Position numbers and translations under genes: made by a program. This document shows positions 43,305 through 51,279 of a stretch of 52,755 bases of DNA, piece by piece; position 1 is the stretch's first letter; each line of letters begins with the position of its first letter. The notes under the pieces are model-generated. The model saw only the letters and a program-made list of their open reading frames with translations. It was not told the origin of the DNA and did not search any database. The DNA comes from CAIOGI01 sp964561875 (GTDB lineage Bacteria; Patescibacteriota; Minisyncoccia; Phycocordibacterales; PALSA-1337): positions 1 to 52,755 of the forward strand of contig CAZLQL010000005.1 of the NCBI GenBank assembly GCA_964561875.1, read 5' to 3'.

Positions 43305-43904
43305 TTAGGTAACCACCTTTTTACCTTCACAGCTTTCATTTGAATGATTTCGTTTTCGCAATGATGCAATAGCAATTGCTAGACACATTAGCATCGACAT
43401 AAAAGGATAGAATTTATCTTGAACTAACCAATTCCTTCCAGCGAGAAAATATAATATGTTTACAAAGCAAAACCCTATATATATGAAACCAGTAACTTTA
43501 TCCCGTTTGGGATCATTGTATGATTCGATAAATTGAGGGATTCCTGAAGCACACATAGCACATGTACTTGCTATGGTTGCCCACCATGCACCACTCACCT
43601 TCCATACAATCATACACAAGACCACTAGCCCAAGTGTTGCCCACTCCTTCATTCCCCATTTAAATTGTTTCTTATAAAGGAGTGAGAGCCAGACAAATGT
43701 ACTACCAGCAACATAGCATTTAAGTATAAAAGTATTTTGACCTTGCTGTACAATAATGCTTCCTAAAGCAATTGAATCAAGTGCTACCCATAGGATCCAA
43801 GTAGCGAAACTTTGCTTTAATTTGTCTGTCCAAATGTAATAGAAAGTAGGAAGATACATTGTAATTGCCAATACACTTCCCGCCAAAGTAAACATTTCTG
43901 TCAC
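43305..43904 (-). CDS. PQ-loop-type membrane protein
   Basis: A 199-residue protein with about six or seven helices (AGSVLAITMYLPTFYYIW at the start, MLMCLAIAIASL at the end) and a PQ-loop motif, SGIPQFIESYNDPKRD, at about 125-140; YLPTFYYIW may be the first repeat's PQ-like site. PQ-loop families move small molecules; substrate unknown. The GTG start is supported by AAGGAG five bases upstream, a better start than the internal ATG. Confidence 0.72.
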   Translation of the reverse strand: MTEMFTLAGSVLAITMYLPTFYYIWTDKLKQSFATWILWVALDSIALGSIIVQQGQNTFILKCYVAGSTFVWLSLLYKKQFKWGMKEWATLGLVVLCMIVWKVSGAWWATIASTCAMCASGIPQFIESYNDPKRDKVTGFIYIGFCFVNILYFLAGRNWLVQDKFYPFMSMLMCLAIAIASLRKRNHSNESCEGKKVVT

Positions 43905-44027
43905 AAATACTCCTTGTTAGCTGTTTATTCAAAGACCTAATAAAAACAATAACACGTTTTTATAAAAATACAAGTATTAGAAGTTATAAGTATATAAATA
44001 TAATAATGATGCATTCCCTATTACATA

Positions 44028-44036
44028 TGCTATAAT
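44028..44036 (+). promoter_or_regulatory. Extended -10 promoter of the SWIB gene
   Basis: TGCTATAAT, 28 bases before the ATG. Confidence 0.55.
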
Positions 44037-44064
44037 GGCCACGTTATAAAATAATAATAAAAAT

Positions 44065-44319
44065 ATGGCAAAACCAAATTCTGCATTTATGAAACCACTA
44101 ACAGTTAGTCCTGAACTTGCTGTTGTAGTTGGAAAAGGACCTATGCCTAGATCAGAAGTAGTAAAGAAACTCTGGGTATATATAAAGGGTAAGAAACTAC
44201 AAGACGAGAAGAATAAGAGAAATATAAATGCAGACGAAGCTCTAAAGAAGGTATTTGGAGGAAAAGCTACAGTTTCAATGTTTGAAATGACAAAGCTTGT
44301 GTCAAAGCATCTATCATAA
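44065..44319 (+). CDS. SWIB/MDM2-domain protein
   Basis: An 84-residue stand-alone SWIB domain: FMKPLTVSPELAVVVGKGPM, RSEVVKKLWVYIKGKKLQDE and a C-terminal VSMFEMTKLVSKHL. In eukaryotes the domain sits in chromatin remodellers; in bacteria it occurs in Chlamydia and CPR, often linked with DNA compaction or topology, though its role is unproven. It has its own promoter and terminator. Confidence 0.9.
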   Translation: MAKPNSAFMKPLTVSPELAVVVGKGPMPRSEVVKKLWVYIKGKKLQDEKNKRNINADEALKKVFGGKATVSMFEMTKLVSKHLS

Positions 44320-44341
44320 TCTATTTATCAAAAGATAAAAT

Positions 44342-44381
44342 AAATCAACCGCCCCATAAAGGTGGTTGATTTATTTTTATA
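44342..44381 (+). terminator. Terminator of the SWIB gene
   Basis: AAATCAACCGCC/GGTGGTTGATTT stem of 12 pairs (one G-T) with loop CCATAAA, then TATTTTTAT. Confidence 0.85.
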
Positions 44382-44422
44382 TAGGTGTAGACTCTTTATA
44401 GAAAATTCTACAAAGGACATTT

Positions 44423-44920
44423 ATGGAAAATGACTCAAAAGTTGTAACTCTTGGTTTTCCTGTAGACTTTGGAGATGGTAGGATATGGTTGGCACAAAAG
44501 AAAAAGAAGCTGTGTGAAGGAAAACTAAATGGTTATGGTGGTAGTCGTCGAATCACTGAGAGTATACGTGGATGCATGATAAGAGAGTTCAGTGAAGAAA
44601 GTGGCGCTAGTACCTACAATAGACATCTTACATCTGTTGGCGGTATCGTGTTTAATTCGGTAGATGGTAATGGAGAAACCAGACTCATTTGTTTTTGCTT
44701 CATATATCTTATAACTCATTGGACAGGAGAAATGATTGAAACTGAGGAAATGGGTAGTCCTGAATCATTTGGTTTTGATGACATCCCATTTGATAGAATG
44801 ATGCCATCTGATATATTTTGGCTCAATCAGGTATTGAGAAAAACTAAACGTGTATCAGGTTCTATTACACTAAATGAAGCCATGAGTGCAGTAGTCAAAC
44901 ACGACTTAACATTCAGGTGA
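44423..44920 (+). CDS. NUDIX hydrolase (MTH1-like)
   Basis: 165 residues with a complete Nudix box GX5EX7REUXEEXGU at about 40-62 (GSRRITESIRGCMIREFSEE, then SGA). The preceding KLNGYGG resembles MTH1-type 8-oxo-dGTPases (WNGFGGK), suggesting removal of oxidised nucleotides; substrate is inferred. AAAGGA precedes the start. A terminator follows directly. Confidence 0.88.
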   Translation: MENDSKVVTLGFPVDFGDGRIWLAQKKKKLCEGKLNGYGGSRRITESIRGCMIREFSEESGASTYNRHLTSVGGIVFNSVDGNGETRLICFCFIYLITHWTGEMIETEEMGSPESFGFDDIPFDRMMPSDIFWLNQVLRKTKRVSGSITLNEAMSAVVKHDLTFR

Positions 44921-44927
44921 AAAAAGC

Positions 44928-44959
44928 AAAAAGCCGTGGATGTGTCCACTGCTTTTTTT
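44928..44959 (+). terminator. Terminator of the NUDIX gene
   Basis: AAAAAGC/GCTTTTT outer stem and TGGA/TCCA inner stem, followed by the T run. It covers the region that a longer uppP reading frame would use. Confidence 0.75.
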
Positions 44960-44973
44960 ATTTATATCTTATC

Positions 44974-44982
44974 TGTTACAAT
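44974..44982 (+). promoter_or_regulatory. Extended -10 box of uppP, leaderless arrangement
   Basis: TGTTACAAT, then six bases, then the ATG at 44989. Confidence 0.6.
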
Positions 44983-44988
44983 ATCTAC

Positions 44989-45771
44989 ATGTCTCTACTT
45001 CACTCTATAGTACTAGGAATAGTCGAGGGTTTAACAGAATTTTTACCTATATCATCTACTGCGCATTTATCTTTAACTTCACAGTTGCTAGGTATCGCCC
45101 AAACAGATTTTATAAAGACTTTTGAAATAGCTATTCAGTCTGGAGCTATGTTTGCAGTTATAGTTATGTACTGGAGAAAATTTCTCGACATGGAGATAAA
45201 TAAAAAGATAATAACTGCTTTTATACCTACTGCAATAATAGGTTTTATACTTTATAAACTAATAAAGTCACATCTAGTAGGAAATTTGTATATTACGCTA
45301 ACTTCCCTATTCTTTGGAGGAATAATACTTATTATTTTTGAAAAATATATAAATAAAAAAGCAAATACAATAGTGACTCCAAATGAAACGGATATAATAG
45401 GCTTGAGTTACAAAAAAACAGCATTAATAGGACTTTTCCAATCCCTTGCTGTAATACCGGGAGTATCTAGATCTGCTTCAACTATAGTATCTGGAAGACT
45501 TTTGGGTCTAAAAAAAGATTCGATAGTAGAGTTCTCATTTTTACTAGCAGTGCCCACAATACTTGCAGCAACTGGTTACGATTTATTGAAAAACTATACT
45601 TTATTTAGTAGTCAGGATATCGGTTCACTTTCTCTTGGTTTTGTTTTTTCATTTATTACAGCAATTATCAGTATAAAATTCTTTATTTCTTATTTAAGCA
45701 AACATTCTTTGACTGCATTTGGGATTTATCGAATACTGATCTCAATCATAGTATTTATATCAATACTTTAA
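44989..45771 (+). CDS. uppP: Undecaprenyl-diphosphatase
   Basis: Integral membrane phosphatase recycling the lipid carrier for peptidoglycan and other wall polymers, 260 residues. Both signature regions are present: GIVEGLTEFLPISSTAHLSL (10-29) and PGVSRSASTIVSGRLLGL, within about seven membrane helices. The frame is open upstream to 44917, but that stretch overlaps the NUDIX terminator, and an extended -10 box ends six bases before 44989, so this start is chosen. Confidence 0.95.
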   Translation: MSLLHSIVLGIVEGLTEFLPISSTAHLSLTSQLLGIAQTDFIKTFEIAIQSGAMFAVIVMYWRKFLDMEINKKIITAFIPTAIIGFILYKLIKSHLVGNLYITLTSLFFGGIILIIFEKYINKKANTIVTPNETDIIGLSYKKTALIGLFQSLAVIPGVSRSASTIVSGRLLGLKKDSIVEFSFLLAVPTILAATGYDLLKNYTLFSSQDIGSLSLGFVFSFITAIISIKFFISYLSKHSLTAFGIYRILISIIVFISIL

Positions 45772-45777
45772 AAAACT

Positions 45778-45806
45778 TTGACAAAATCTGATTTTTGTAA
45801 TATACT
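45778..45806 (+). promoter_or_regulatory. Consensus promoter of the DEAD-box gene, near-leaderless
   Basis: TTGACA (45778-45783), 17-base spacer, TATACT (45801-45806). The ATG follows eight bases later. Confidence 0.8.
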
Positions 45807-45814
45807 TTTAGTTA

Positions 45815-47098
45815 ATGAATAATTCAAATAAGAATTCCTATTCTAGCTCTAATAATAGACCTCGTTTCGGAAACAATAAACCTAAATTTGGACAGAGATT
45901 TGGTGGAAAATTTAATAATAAGCAGTCATTTAGTGGTAATGGAGGAGGTAATTCTTCTGGACGTGGTTTTTCTCGTGGACGTGGTGGCTTCCGTAGAAAA
46001 GCTATAGATGTATCAAAATTTATAAACAAGGTTGTGATTACTGAAAAAGTAGAAGTCTTTACACCTGAACATAGTTTTAATGATTTTAAGATTGATGACA
46101 GACTAAAGAAAACGATTGCGGATAGAAAATTTGTTTTCCCTACTCCTATACAAGATCGTATTATCCCTCAAATACTTATGGGTAAAGACGTGGTAGGTAT
46201 GGCAAATACTGGTACAGGAAAAACTGCAGCTTTCCTTATTCCTTTAATAAATAAAGTGATAGTAAACCACGATGAAAAAATACTTATCATAGTACCTACT
46301 CGTGAACTAGCAGTACAGATACAAGACGAACTACGCGCTTTTGTAAAAGGAATGCCAATATATTCTGTATCATGTGTTGGAGGTATGAGTATATATGCAC
46401 AGATCAGTGATTTGAGAAGAATGCATAACTTCGTAATAGGTACACCAGGAAGACTAAAGGATCTTATCGATAGAAAGGTTATAGATCTAAAGAGCTTCAA
46501 ATCTGTAGTACTGGATGAGGCAGATAGAATGTTGGACATGGGTTTCATACATGATATGAAATATGTAATGAATAGTATGCCAAAAGAGAAACATTGTTTA
46601 TTCTTTTCAGCTACCCTTTCACCTGAAATCGAAAGATTGATGAAAGAAATGCTAAAGGAGCCTCTAGTTATATCTGTAAAAACTCAAGAAATTTCAAAAA
46701 ATATAGAACAAGATGTTGTAAAGGTTCCAAGAGAAAGAAAGCTCGAGGAATTGGTAAAACTATTGGGACAAAAAGAATTCAATAAAGTTCTGGTCTTTTT
46801 ACAGACAAAACATGGTGCTGAAAAAATATCAAAGGCTCTACAAGAAAAAGGCTTCAAAGCCGGCTCAATACATGGAAATAAGACTCAGGCAAATAGACAA
46901 AAGACTCTTACATCATTTAAAAATCATCAAATACAAGTTCTCGTAGCAACTGATGTTGCGGCTAGAGGTTTAGATATAAATGACATAAGCCATGTTATAA
47001 ACTATGACGTGCCAGAAAGTCATGAAGACTATGTTCATCGTATAGGTAGAACAGGACGTGGAGATAAGAAAGGTAAGGCTCTTACTTTCATAGACTAA
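45815..47098 (+). CDS. DEAD-box RNA helicase
   Basis: 427 residues. The first 60 are low-complexity and rich in Asn, Gly, Arg and Phe (RGFSRGRGGFRR), an RNA-binding arm placed at the N-terminus rather than the usual C-terminus. Then come the Q motif (PTPIQDRIIP), motif I ANTGTGKT (130-137), Ia PTRELAVQ, Ib GTPGRL, DEAD (234-237), SAT, and motif VI HRIGRTGR. Expected to unwind structured RNA in ribosome assembly or decay, useful for an AT-rich organism with leaderless mRNAs. No separate C-terminal domain. Confidence 0.95.
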   Translation: MNNSNKNSYSSSNNRPRFGNNKPKFGQRFGGKFNNKQSFSGNGGGNSSGRGFSRGRGGFRRKAIDVSKFINKVVITEKVEVFTPEHSFNDFKIDDRLKKTIADRKFVFPTPIQDRIIPQILMGKDVVGMANTGTGKTAAFLIPLINKVIVNHDEKILIIVPTRELAVQIQDELRAFVKGMPIYSVSCVGGMSIYAQISDLRRMHNFVIGTPGRLKDLIDRKVIDLKSFKSVVLDEADRMLDMGFIHDMKYVMNSMPKEKHCLFFSATLSPEIERLMKEMLKEPLVISVKTQEISKNIEQDVVKVPRERKLEELVKLLGQKEFNKVLVFLQTKHGAEKISKALQEKGFKAGSIHGNKTQANRQKTLTSFKNHQIQVLVATDVAARGLDINDISHVINYDVPESHEDYVHRIGRTGRGDKKGKALTFID

Positions 47099-47122
47099 AC
47101 TCTTAGTTCTCTGTTCAATTCT

Positions 47123-48145
47123 CTATTTTATCTCTATAGCCATAAGCTCTAGCGATAGAGACTCAATATAAGATTTACCAACCATATCGTATGCTTTCAA
47201 AAGCTCTATGAGAGTACTTGCTTTCAATTTAGAATCATTAGCTTTTGCCAGTTCTTCTATTTTAATATATTCATCCTCTCCAACATCCTTTTTTATCTCA
47301 TTGCTCAATATACTTGAGTTATTTAATAAAATAACCAACCTAGCTTTTTCTAGTATCAATGCGATAAATATTTTCATAGAAATATTTTCTTTTTTTGCAC
47401 TCAAAATTGATTTTAAAGCCTTTTCCTTATCCCCTTTTACCAAAGCTTCAATAAAAGAAAATACCAAACTACTTTTTGGTGCTCCAGTGATATCTTCAAC
47501 ATCTTTTAAATTTATCTTTTTATCTTCTACTCCACCAACCACCTTTTGCAATAATCCCAATCCATCCCTAAAAGATCCATCAGCAAGAATGGATATAAGA
47601 TCGCTAGCGCTAGGATCTATGGTGTAACCTTCTTTTTTGGCTACATTACTTATAGTTTCTCTTAGAATAGATTGATTTGGCTTTTTAAAATTGAATACCT
47701 GACACCTTGATATAACTGTCTCTGGTATTTTATCTGTTTCTGTTGTTGCAAGTATAAATACAGCATGAGCAGGTGGTTCTTCTAGAGTCTTGAGTAGAGC
47801 ATTAAACGCCTCTTTTGTAAGCATATGCACCTCATCGATAATATACGCCTTATAAGGTGAATTTAAGGGTAAAACATGTACACCTTCTCTTATTTCTCTT
47901 ATGTCATCTATACCTCTATTTGATGCGGCATCTATCTCATATATATCGTTTGGATTTATTCCTAGACTTTTTGCAAATATTCTAGCTATAGTGGTTTTTC
48001 CAGTACCTCTTCCTCCAGTAAAAAGATAAGCATGAGAAATCTTGTTATTTTCTGATGAGGATTTTAGAATCGACACAACATGATCTTGTCCTATTACATC
48101 ACTCCACTTTTCTGGCCTGTATTTTCTATATAAAACTTGTGACAT
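47123..48145 (-). CDS. dnaX: DNA polymerase III subunit gamma/tau (short form)
   Basis: Clamp-loader ATPase, 340 residues. Walker A TGGRGTGKTT (43-52), IIDEVHMLT (102-110), sensor 1 LATTETDKIP and the Arg finger SRCQVF are present. The zinc-binding four-Cys loop normally found between the P-loop and the EIDAASNRG motif is missing: LGINPNDIYEIDAASNRG joins directly. There is no tau extension for DnaB or polymerase contact, so it is a gamma-like form. The ATG follows TGATACAAT by six bases. Confidence 0.95.
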   Translation of the reverse strand: MSQVLYRKYRPEKWSDVIGQDHVVSILKSSSENNKISHAYLFTGGRGTGKTTIARIFAKSLGINPNDIYEIDAASNRGIDDIREIREGVHVLPLNSPYKAYIIDEVHMLTKEAFNALLKTLEEPPAHAVFILATTETDKIPETVISRCQVFNFKKPNQSILRETISNVAKKEGYTIDPSASDLISILADGSFRDGLGLLQKVVGGVEDKKINLKDVEDITGAPKSSLVFSFIEALVKGDKEKALKSILSAKKENISMKIFIALILEKARLVILLNNSSILSNEIKKDVGEDEYIKIEELAKANDSKLKASTLIELLKAYDMVGKSYIESLSLELMAIEIK

Positions 48146-48151
48146 AAATAT

Positions 48152-48160
48152 ATTGTATCA
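48152..48160 (-). promoter_or_regulatory. Extended -10 box of dnaX, leaderless arrangement
   Basis: TGATACAAT on the minus strand, then six bases, then the dnaX ATG. Confidence 0.6.
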
Positions 48161-48196
48161 TATCCAATTTTAATAAAATAAATATAGGTATTTTAT

Positions 48197-48242
48197 ATAA
48201 TAAAAAGCCGGGTGTGTGTATGCAATCAACACCACACCCGGC
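48197..48242 (-). terminator. Terminator of the putative small RNA
   Basis: GCCGGGTGTG (48207-48216) pairs with CACACCCGGC (48233-48242). On the minus strand it is followed by TTTTTATTATAT. Confidence 0.85.
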
Positions 48243-48398
48243 AAACTGACGACCCGTTAGGGCCAGATAAGGTCACCCCCTTTCTAAATAATGTTCAGCC
48301 AATCGGTATAAAACTTCTTCTTTTTTATTTGCCTATGATTTTCTATTTCTCCAGTTATCCTTTTGCAGCAAACCTCCTTGAGAAGAATGTTTATACCG
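48207..48398 (-). ncRNA. Putative structured small RNA upstream of dnaX
   Basis: A gene-free stretch between dus and dnaX with a promoter and strong terminator on the minus strand, predicting a transcript of about 190 bases with no ATG on that strand. Its 5' end (CGGTATAAAC...CTTCT) pairs with AAGAAG...TTTTATACCG near 48304, closing a domain of about 95 bases. A GGAGG inside the loop and a GGCCC-TAAC-GGGTC hairpin follow. The SRP RNA core motif often found beside dnaX in Firmicutes is not seen. A short GTG- or TTG-started peptide is not excluded. Confidence 0.45.
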
Positions 48399-48404
48399 TT
48401 TGGT

Positions 48405-48432
48405 ATTGTAACTCTAAAAAATATTTAGTCAA
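48405..48432 (-). promoter_or_regulatory. Promoter of the putative small RNA
   Basis: On the minus strand TTGACT (48432-48427), 16-base spacer, TACAAT (48410-48405). Confidence 0.6.
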
Positions 48433-48450
48433 TATCTTTATTAACACTCA

Positions 48451-49416
48451 TTAAATTACCTTTGGAGACTTAAGATAATCCTTTATTACCTTTCTAAGCT
48501 CCTTACTATTATTAACTTCCATACATTTTGCACGGAGCTCTTTTGCACCTTCAAAACCTCCGATATATGCTTTAAAATGCTTTTTCATTACAGCAAAACT
48601 CTTCACTTTTCCCAAATTCTTTTCATATAAAATTGCATGCTTTACGAGAGTATTGAGCCTTTCATCTATAGGAATATCTATATTTTCTTTACCTGCAAAA
48701 AACCATGGATTACCAAATATCCCTCTACCTATCATTACTCCATCACACCCATGCTTTGCAACTACCTCTTTTGCTTGTTTTAGAGACTTTATATCACCAT
48801 TACCTATTATGAGAGTATCGGGACTTATCTTATCTCTTAAGGCAATTATATCTTTCATATACTCCCAATGAGCAGGAACATCTGACATTTCTTTTCTAGT
48901 ACGGAGATGGACTGTGAGTACAGGTAGTTTTTGTTCCAAAAGAAATACTATCCAGGTATCGATCTCATTTTTATTGTATCCAATTCTAGTTTTGATCGAT
49001 ATTGGCAAGTCGGGAGCACCTCTTCTTGCAGACTCCAGAACCTCCAAAGCCCTCTTTGGATTTCTTATCATATCTGCCCCTCCACCTTGTCTTTCTACTG
49101 ACCTATCTGGGCAACCCATGTTTATGTCTATCCCATCAAAACCTAGTTTACTTACAATTTTACAAGCTTTTTCCATTGCTTCAGGATGGCCTGTAAATAG
49201 TTGAGCTATTATAGGTTTTTCTTTTTTTGTAAATTCCAAATCTTTTAGTAAAACTTTTCTTCCAGGAGAAACGAGACCGTCTGCTGATACAAACTCTGTC
49301 CATATAACATCCGGTTTACCGTTTTTTGCAATTATACTTCTGAAAGCCGAGTCAGTAACATTTGCCATAGGTGCAAGTACAAATATAGGTTTTTTTAGTT
49401 TTTGCCAAAAATTCAT
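48451..49416 (-). CDS. dus: tRNA-dihydrouridine synthase
   Basis: FMN enzyme reducing uridines in the tRNA D loop, 321 residues. The TIM-barrel signature LAPMANVTDSAFR (14-26), the catalytic Cys102 in INMGCPDRSV, KTRIGY, TVHLRTR and the FMN-phosphate site GDIKS...GVMIGRGIFGNPW are present. The subtype (A, B or C) cannot be assigned. AAGG precedes the start. Confidence 0.95.
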   Translation of the reverse strand: MNFWQKLKKPIFVLAPMANVTDSAFRSIIAKNGKPDVIWTEFVSADGLVSPGRKVLLKDLEFTKKEKPIIAQLFTGHPEAMEKACKIVSKLGFDGIDINMGCPDRSVERQGGGADMIRNPKRALEVLESARRGAPDLPISIKTRIGYNKNEIDTWIVFLLEQKLPVLTVHLRTRKEMSDVPAHWEYMKDIIALRDKISPDTLIIGNGDIKSLKQAKEVVAKHGCDGVMIGRGIFGNPWFFAGKENIDIPIDERLNTLVKHAILYEKNLGKVKSFAVMKKHFKAYIGGFEGAKELRAKCMEVNNSKELRKVIKDYLKSPKVI

Positions 49417-49451
49417 ATATATACCTTACATTAAAATCTAAAAAAGTAAAA

Positions 49452-50432
49452 CTATTTGAACGAAAGGTCAAGGGTCTTCAAAGTATCAGCATCTCTATTT
49501 TCACTATTTAAAATAACACTTATATATAAACTCTTATTCTTACCCAATCTCCAAAGACTCACTGATGTTCTACCCGCTTCTGGTAAATATCCATTTTTAC
49601 CACCACTATATGCAGAAAGATTTAAAAAGTGTGTTGGATTTGTCCAAGTATGAATCTTTATCTCTTTTGATTTAAGTAAAGTAATGTTTATAATCTCTGG
49701 CTTATGATCTATTATCCATTTCATGATTATTACTAGATCAGAAACTGTAGATACATTTTGTGGAGAGAGACCCGAAGGATCAACGAAATATGTTTTATAT
49801 GCACCTATCTTATTTACAAAACCGTTCATCTCTTTTATAAATTCCTTTCTTCCATAAGATTGAGCCAATGCTTCAGCAGAATCATTACTCGAAACCATGA
49901 GTAAAGGATATATTAACTCTTGAGGTGTAAATCTTTCACCTATCTTAAAATGTGCAGAAGAACCATTATATGAAAGTATTCTTGAATTGATTTCAATATA
50001 TTTATTTTCTTTAAAAAGATTGTCTGCAACTATAGCAGTTACTAGCTTTGTAATAGATGCAATAGGAAACAGAGTATCTGTGTCTTTTTGCAATAAGACA
50101 ATATCCTTATCTAAATCTACTACAGCAAAAGCTTTTGCTGTAATATCACCTTGTTTATAGCTTTTTGGTAGAGAGTCTTGTGCTTTTTCTATAACCTCTC
50201 CCTCATAATCTTTTGAATAAATATATGCCCTACTCCAACTTTTTATAAATGTTGAATCTTCATCTTCTTCATTTTGAGAATAATTTTTTGTAACTTGTTT
50301 ATTTTCTATTTTGGAATCCCTTATATTTGATAATAAATCTTTATTCGATATTGCAAAAAGGATAAAAAGAGAAATTATACATCCTATAAAAATAGCAGAA
50401 AATATAGAGGATAAAAAACTATTTTGTTGCAT
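49452..50432 (-). CDS. D-alanyl-D-alanine carboxypeptidase-like serine peptidase (S11)
   Basis: A 326-residue membrane-anchored penicillin-binding-type enzyme. The N-terminal helix (IFIGCIISLFILFAI, 14-28) is followed by a linker and the catalytic domain. SITK (126-129) is the SxxK, SSN (181-183) the SxN, and the third motif reads KNG (279-281) instead of KTG. It trims peptide stems of peptidoglycan. Its start overlaps the ftsQ-like gene by 14 bases. The KNG change may alter activity or beta-lactam binding. Confidence 0.88.
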   Translation of the reverse strand: MQQNSFLSSIFSAIFIGCIISLFILFAISNKDLLSNIRDSKIENKQVTKNYSQNEEDEDSTFIKSWSRAYIYSKDYEGEVIEKAQDSLPKSYKQGDITAKAFAVVDLDKDIVLLQKDTDTLFPIASITKLVTAIVADNLFKENKYIEINSRILSYNGSSAHFKIGERFTPQELIYPLLMVSSNDSAEALAQSYGRKEFIKEMNGFVNKIGAYKTYFVDPSGLSPQNVSTVSDLVIIMKWIIDHKPEIINITLLKSKEIKIHTWTNPTHFLNLSAYSGGKNGYLPEAGRTSVSLWRLGKNKSLYISVILNSENRDADTLKTLDLSFK

Positions 50433-51279
50433 AGAATACTGTATTACCGAAACGCATATCTATATAGTCAAAAGGCTTTGAATTCTTTACAGTATTTTGA
50501 TAATTTTTCCAGAAAACTTGGAAATTGTAGAGTATTTTTGATAGTGAAACTTTATCATTCATATATATAGTAACTGGAGTAGATGAAGCGTTTTTTGTTT
50601 GATGTAGATTATCTTCAATATACATTTCATATTGACCTCCATCATTTATGAGTATACCGATAGGCATAATACCGATTTTTGACATACCTTTTATAAAATC
50701 ATCAAATTCTTTCAATCTACTAGGTTCAAGAAACTTTTTTCCGAGTATATCACTATCATTTAAAGCGGTGGTATAGTATTTATTTAGATTAGTGTAATTA
50801 GTATTTAATACTTGTTTATAAGCAAAACCTTCATTATCTATCAAAAAACATTTTATATCGCTATCCCCTTCAAAACCGTCACACAGTATTGCTATAGGAT
50901 CTTTCTCTTCTATATCTATAGAAATAGAACTAATACCTGATCTATGTATAGATATTGTTTTAATTTCTTTAAATAAATTTTTTGTTGAGGAAGCAATATC
51001 TTGTTTTGGAAATATAGCGATATTTGATTTTGGTAAAATCTTTATATAATTGCCTGAAATAATATTATTTACTTCGCTTAAAACCTTACTGTTATCAGAA
51101 GAACCAGATATATTTATTTCGTTAATACTAAAAACGTCAGATCTGATAAATAGAATGGTGGCAGATAAAATAGACAATATAGATATAGGAAATAAAATTG
51201 AGAGAAGTATTCTTATTTTTCTCTTTTTCTCTATGTATTTTGGGGAACGTATGACTTTTGAGCTTTTATAGATTGGCAT
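50419..51279 (-). CDS. ftsQ: FtsQ/DivIB-like cell-division protein
   Basis: 286 residues: a basic cytoplasmic N-terminus (SPKYIEKKRKIRI), one transmembrane helix (about 26-47), then a POTRA-like domain starting VFSINEINISGSSDNSKVLS and a beta domain (SISIDIEEKDPIAILCDG). This is the layout of FtsQ, the bitopic divisome protein linking FtsB/L to septal wall synthesis. It overlaps serS by 14 bases and the carboxypeptidase by 14 bases, so the three are one translational unit. Confidence 0.8.
   Translation of the reverse strand: MPIYKSSKVIRSPKYIEKKRKIRILLSILFPISILSILSATILFIRSDVFSINEINISGSSDNSKVLSEVNNIISGNYIKILPKSNIAIFPKQDIASSTKNLFKEIKTISIHRSGISSISIDIEEKDPIAILCDGFEGDSDIKCFLIDNEGFAYKQVLNTNYTNLNKYYTTALNDSDILGKKFLEPSRLKEFDDFIKGMSKIGIMPIGILINDGGQYEMYIEDNLHQTKNASSTPVTIYMNDKVSLSKILYNFQVFWKNYQNTVKNSKPFDYIDMRFGNTVFYATK

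Noticed and set aside
44917..44988. Upstream extension of uppP
   Set aside because: It overlaps the NUDIX terminator, and the extended -10 box lies between it and the proper ATG at 44989.
48207..48454. SRP RNA next to dnaX, or the 80-codon plus-strand frame
   Set aside because: The conserved SRP loop sequence is not found, and the plus-strand frame lacks a start site and runs through the terminator hairpin.
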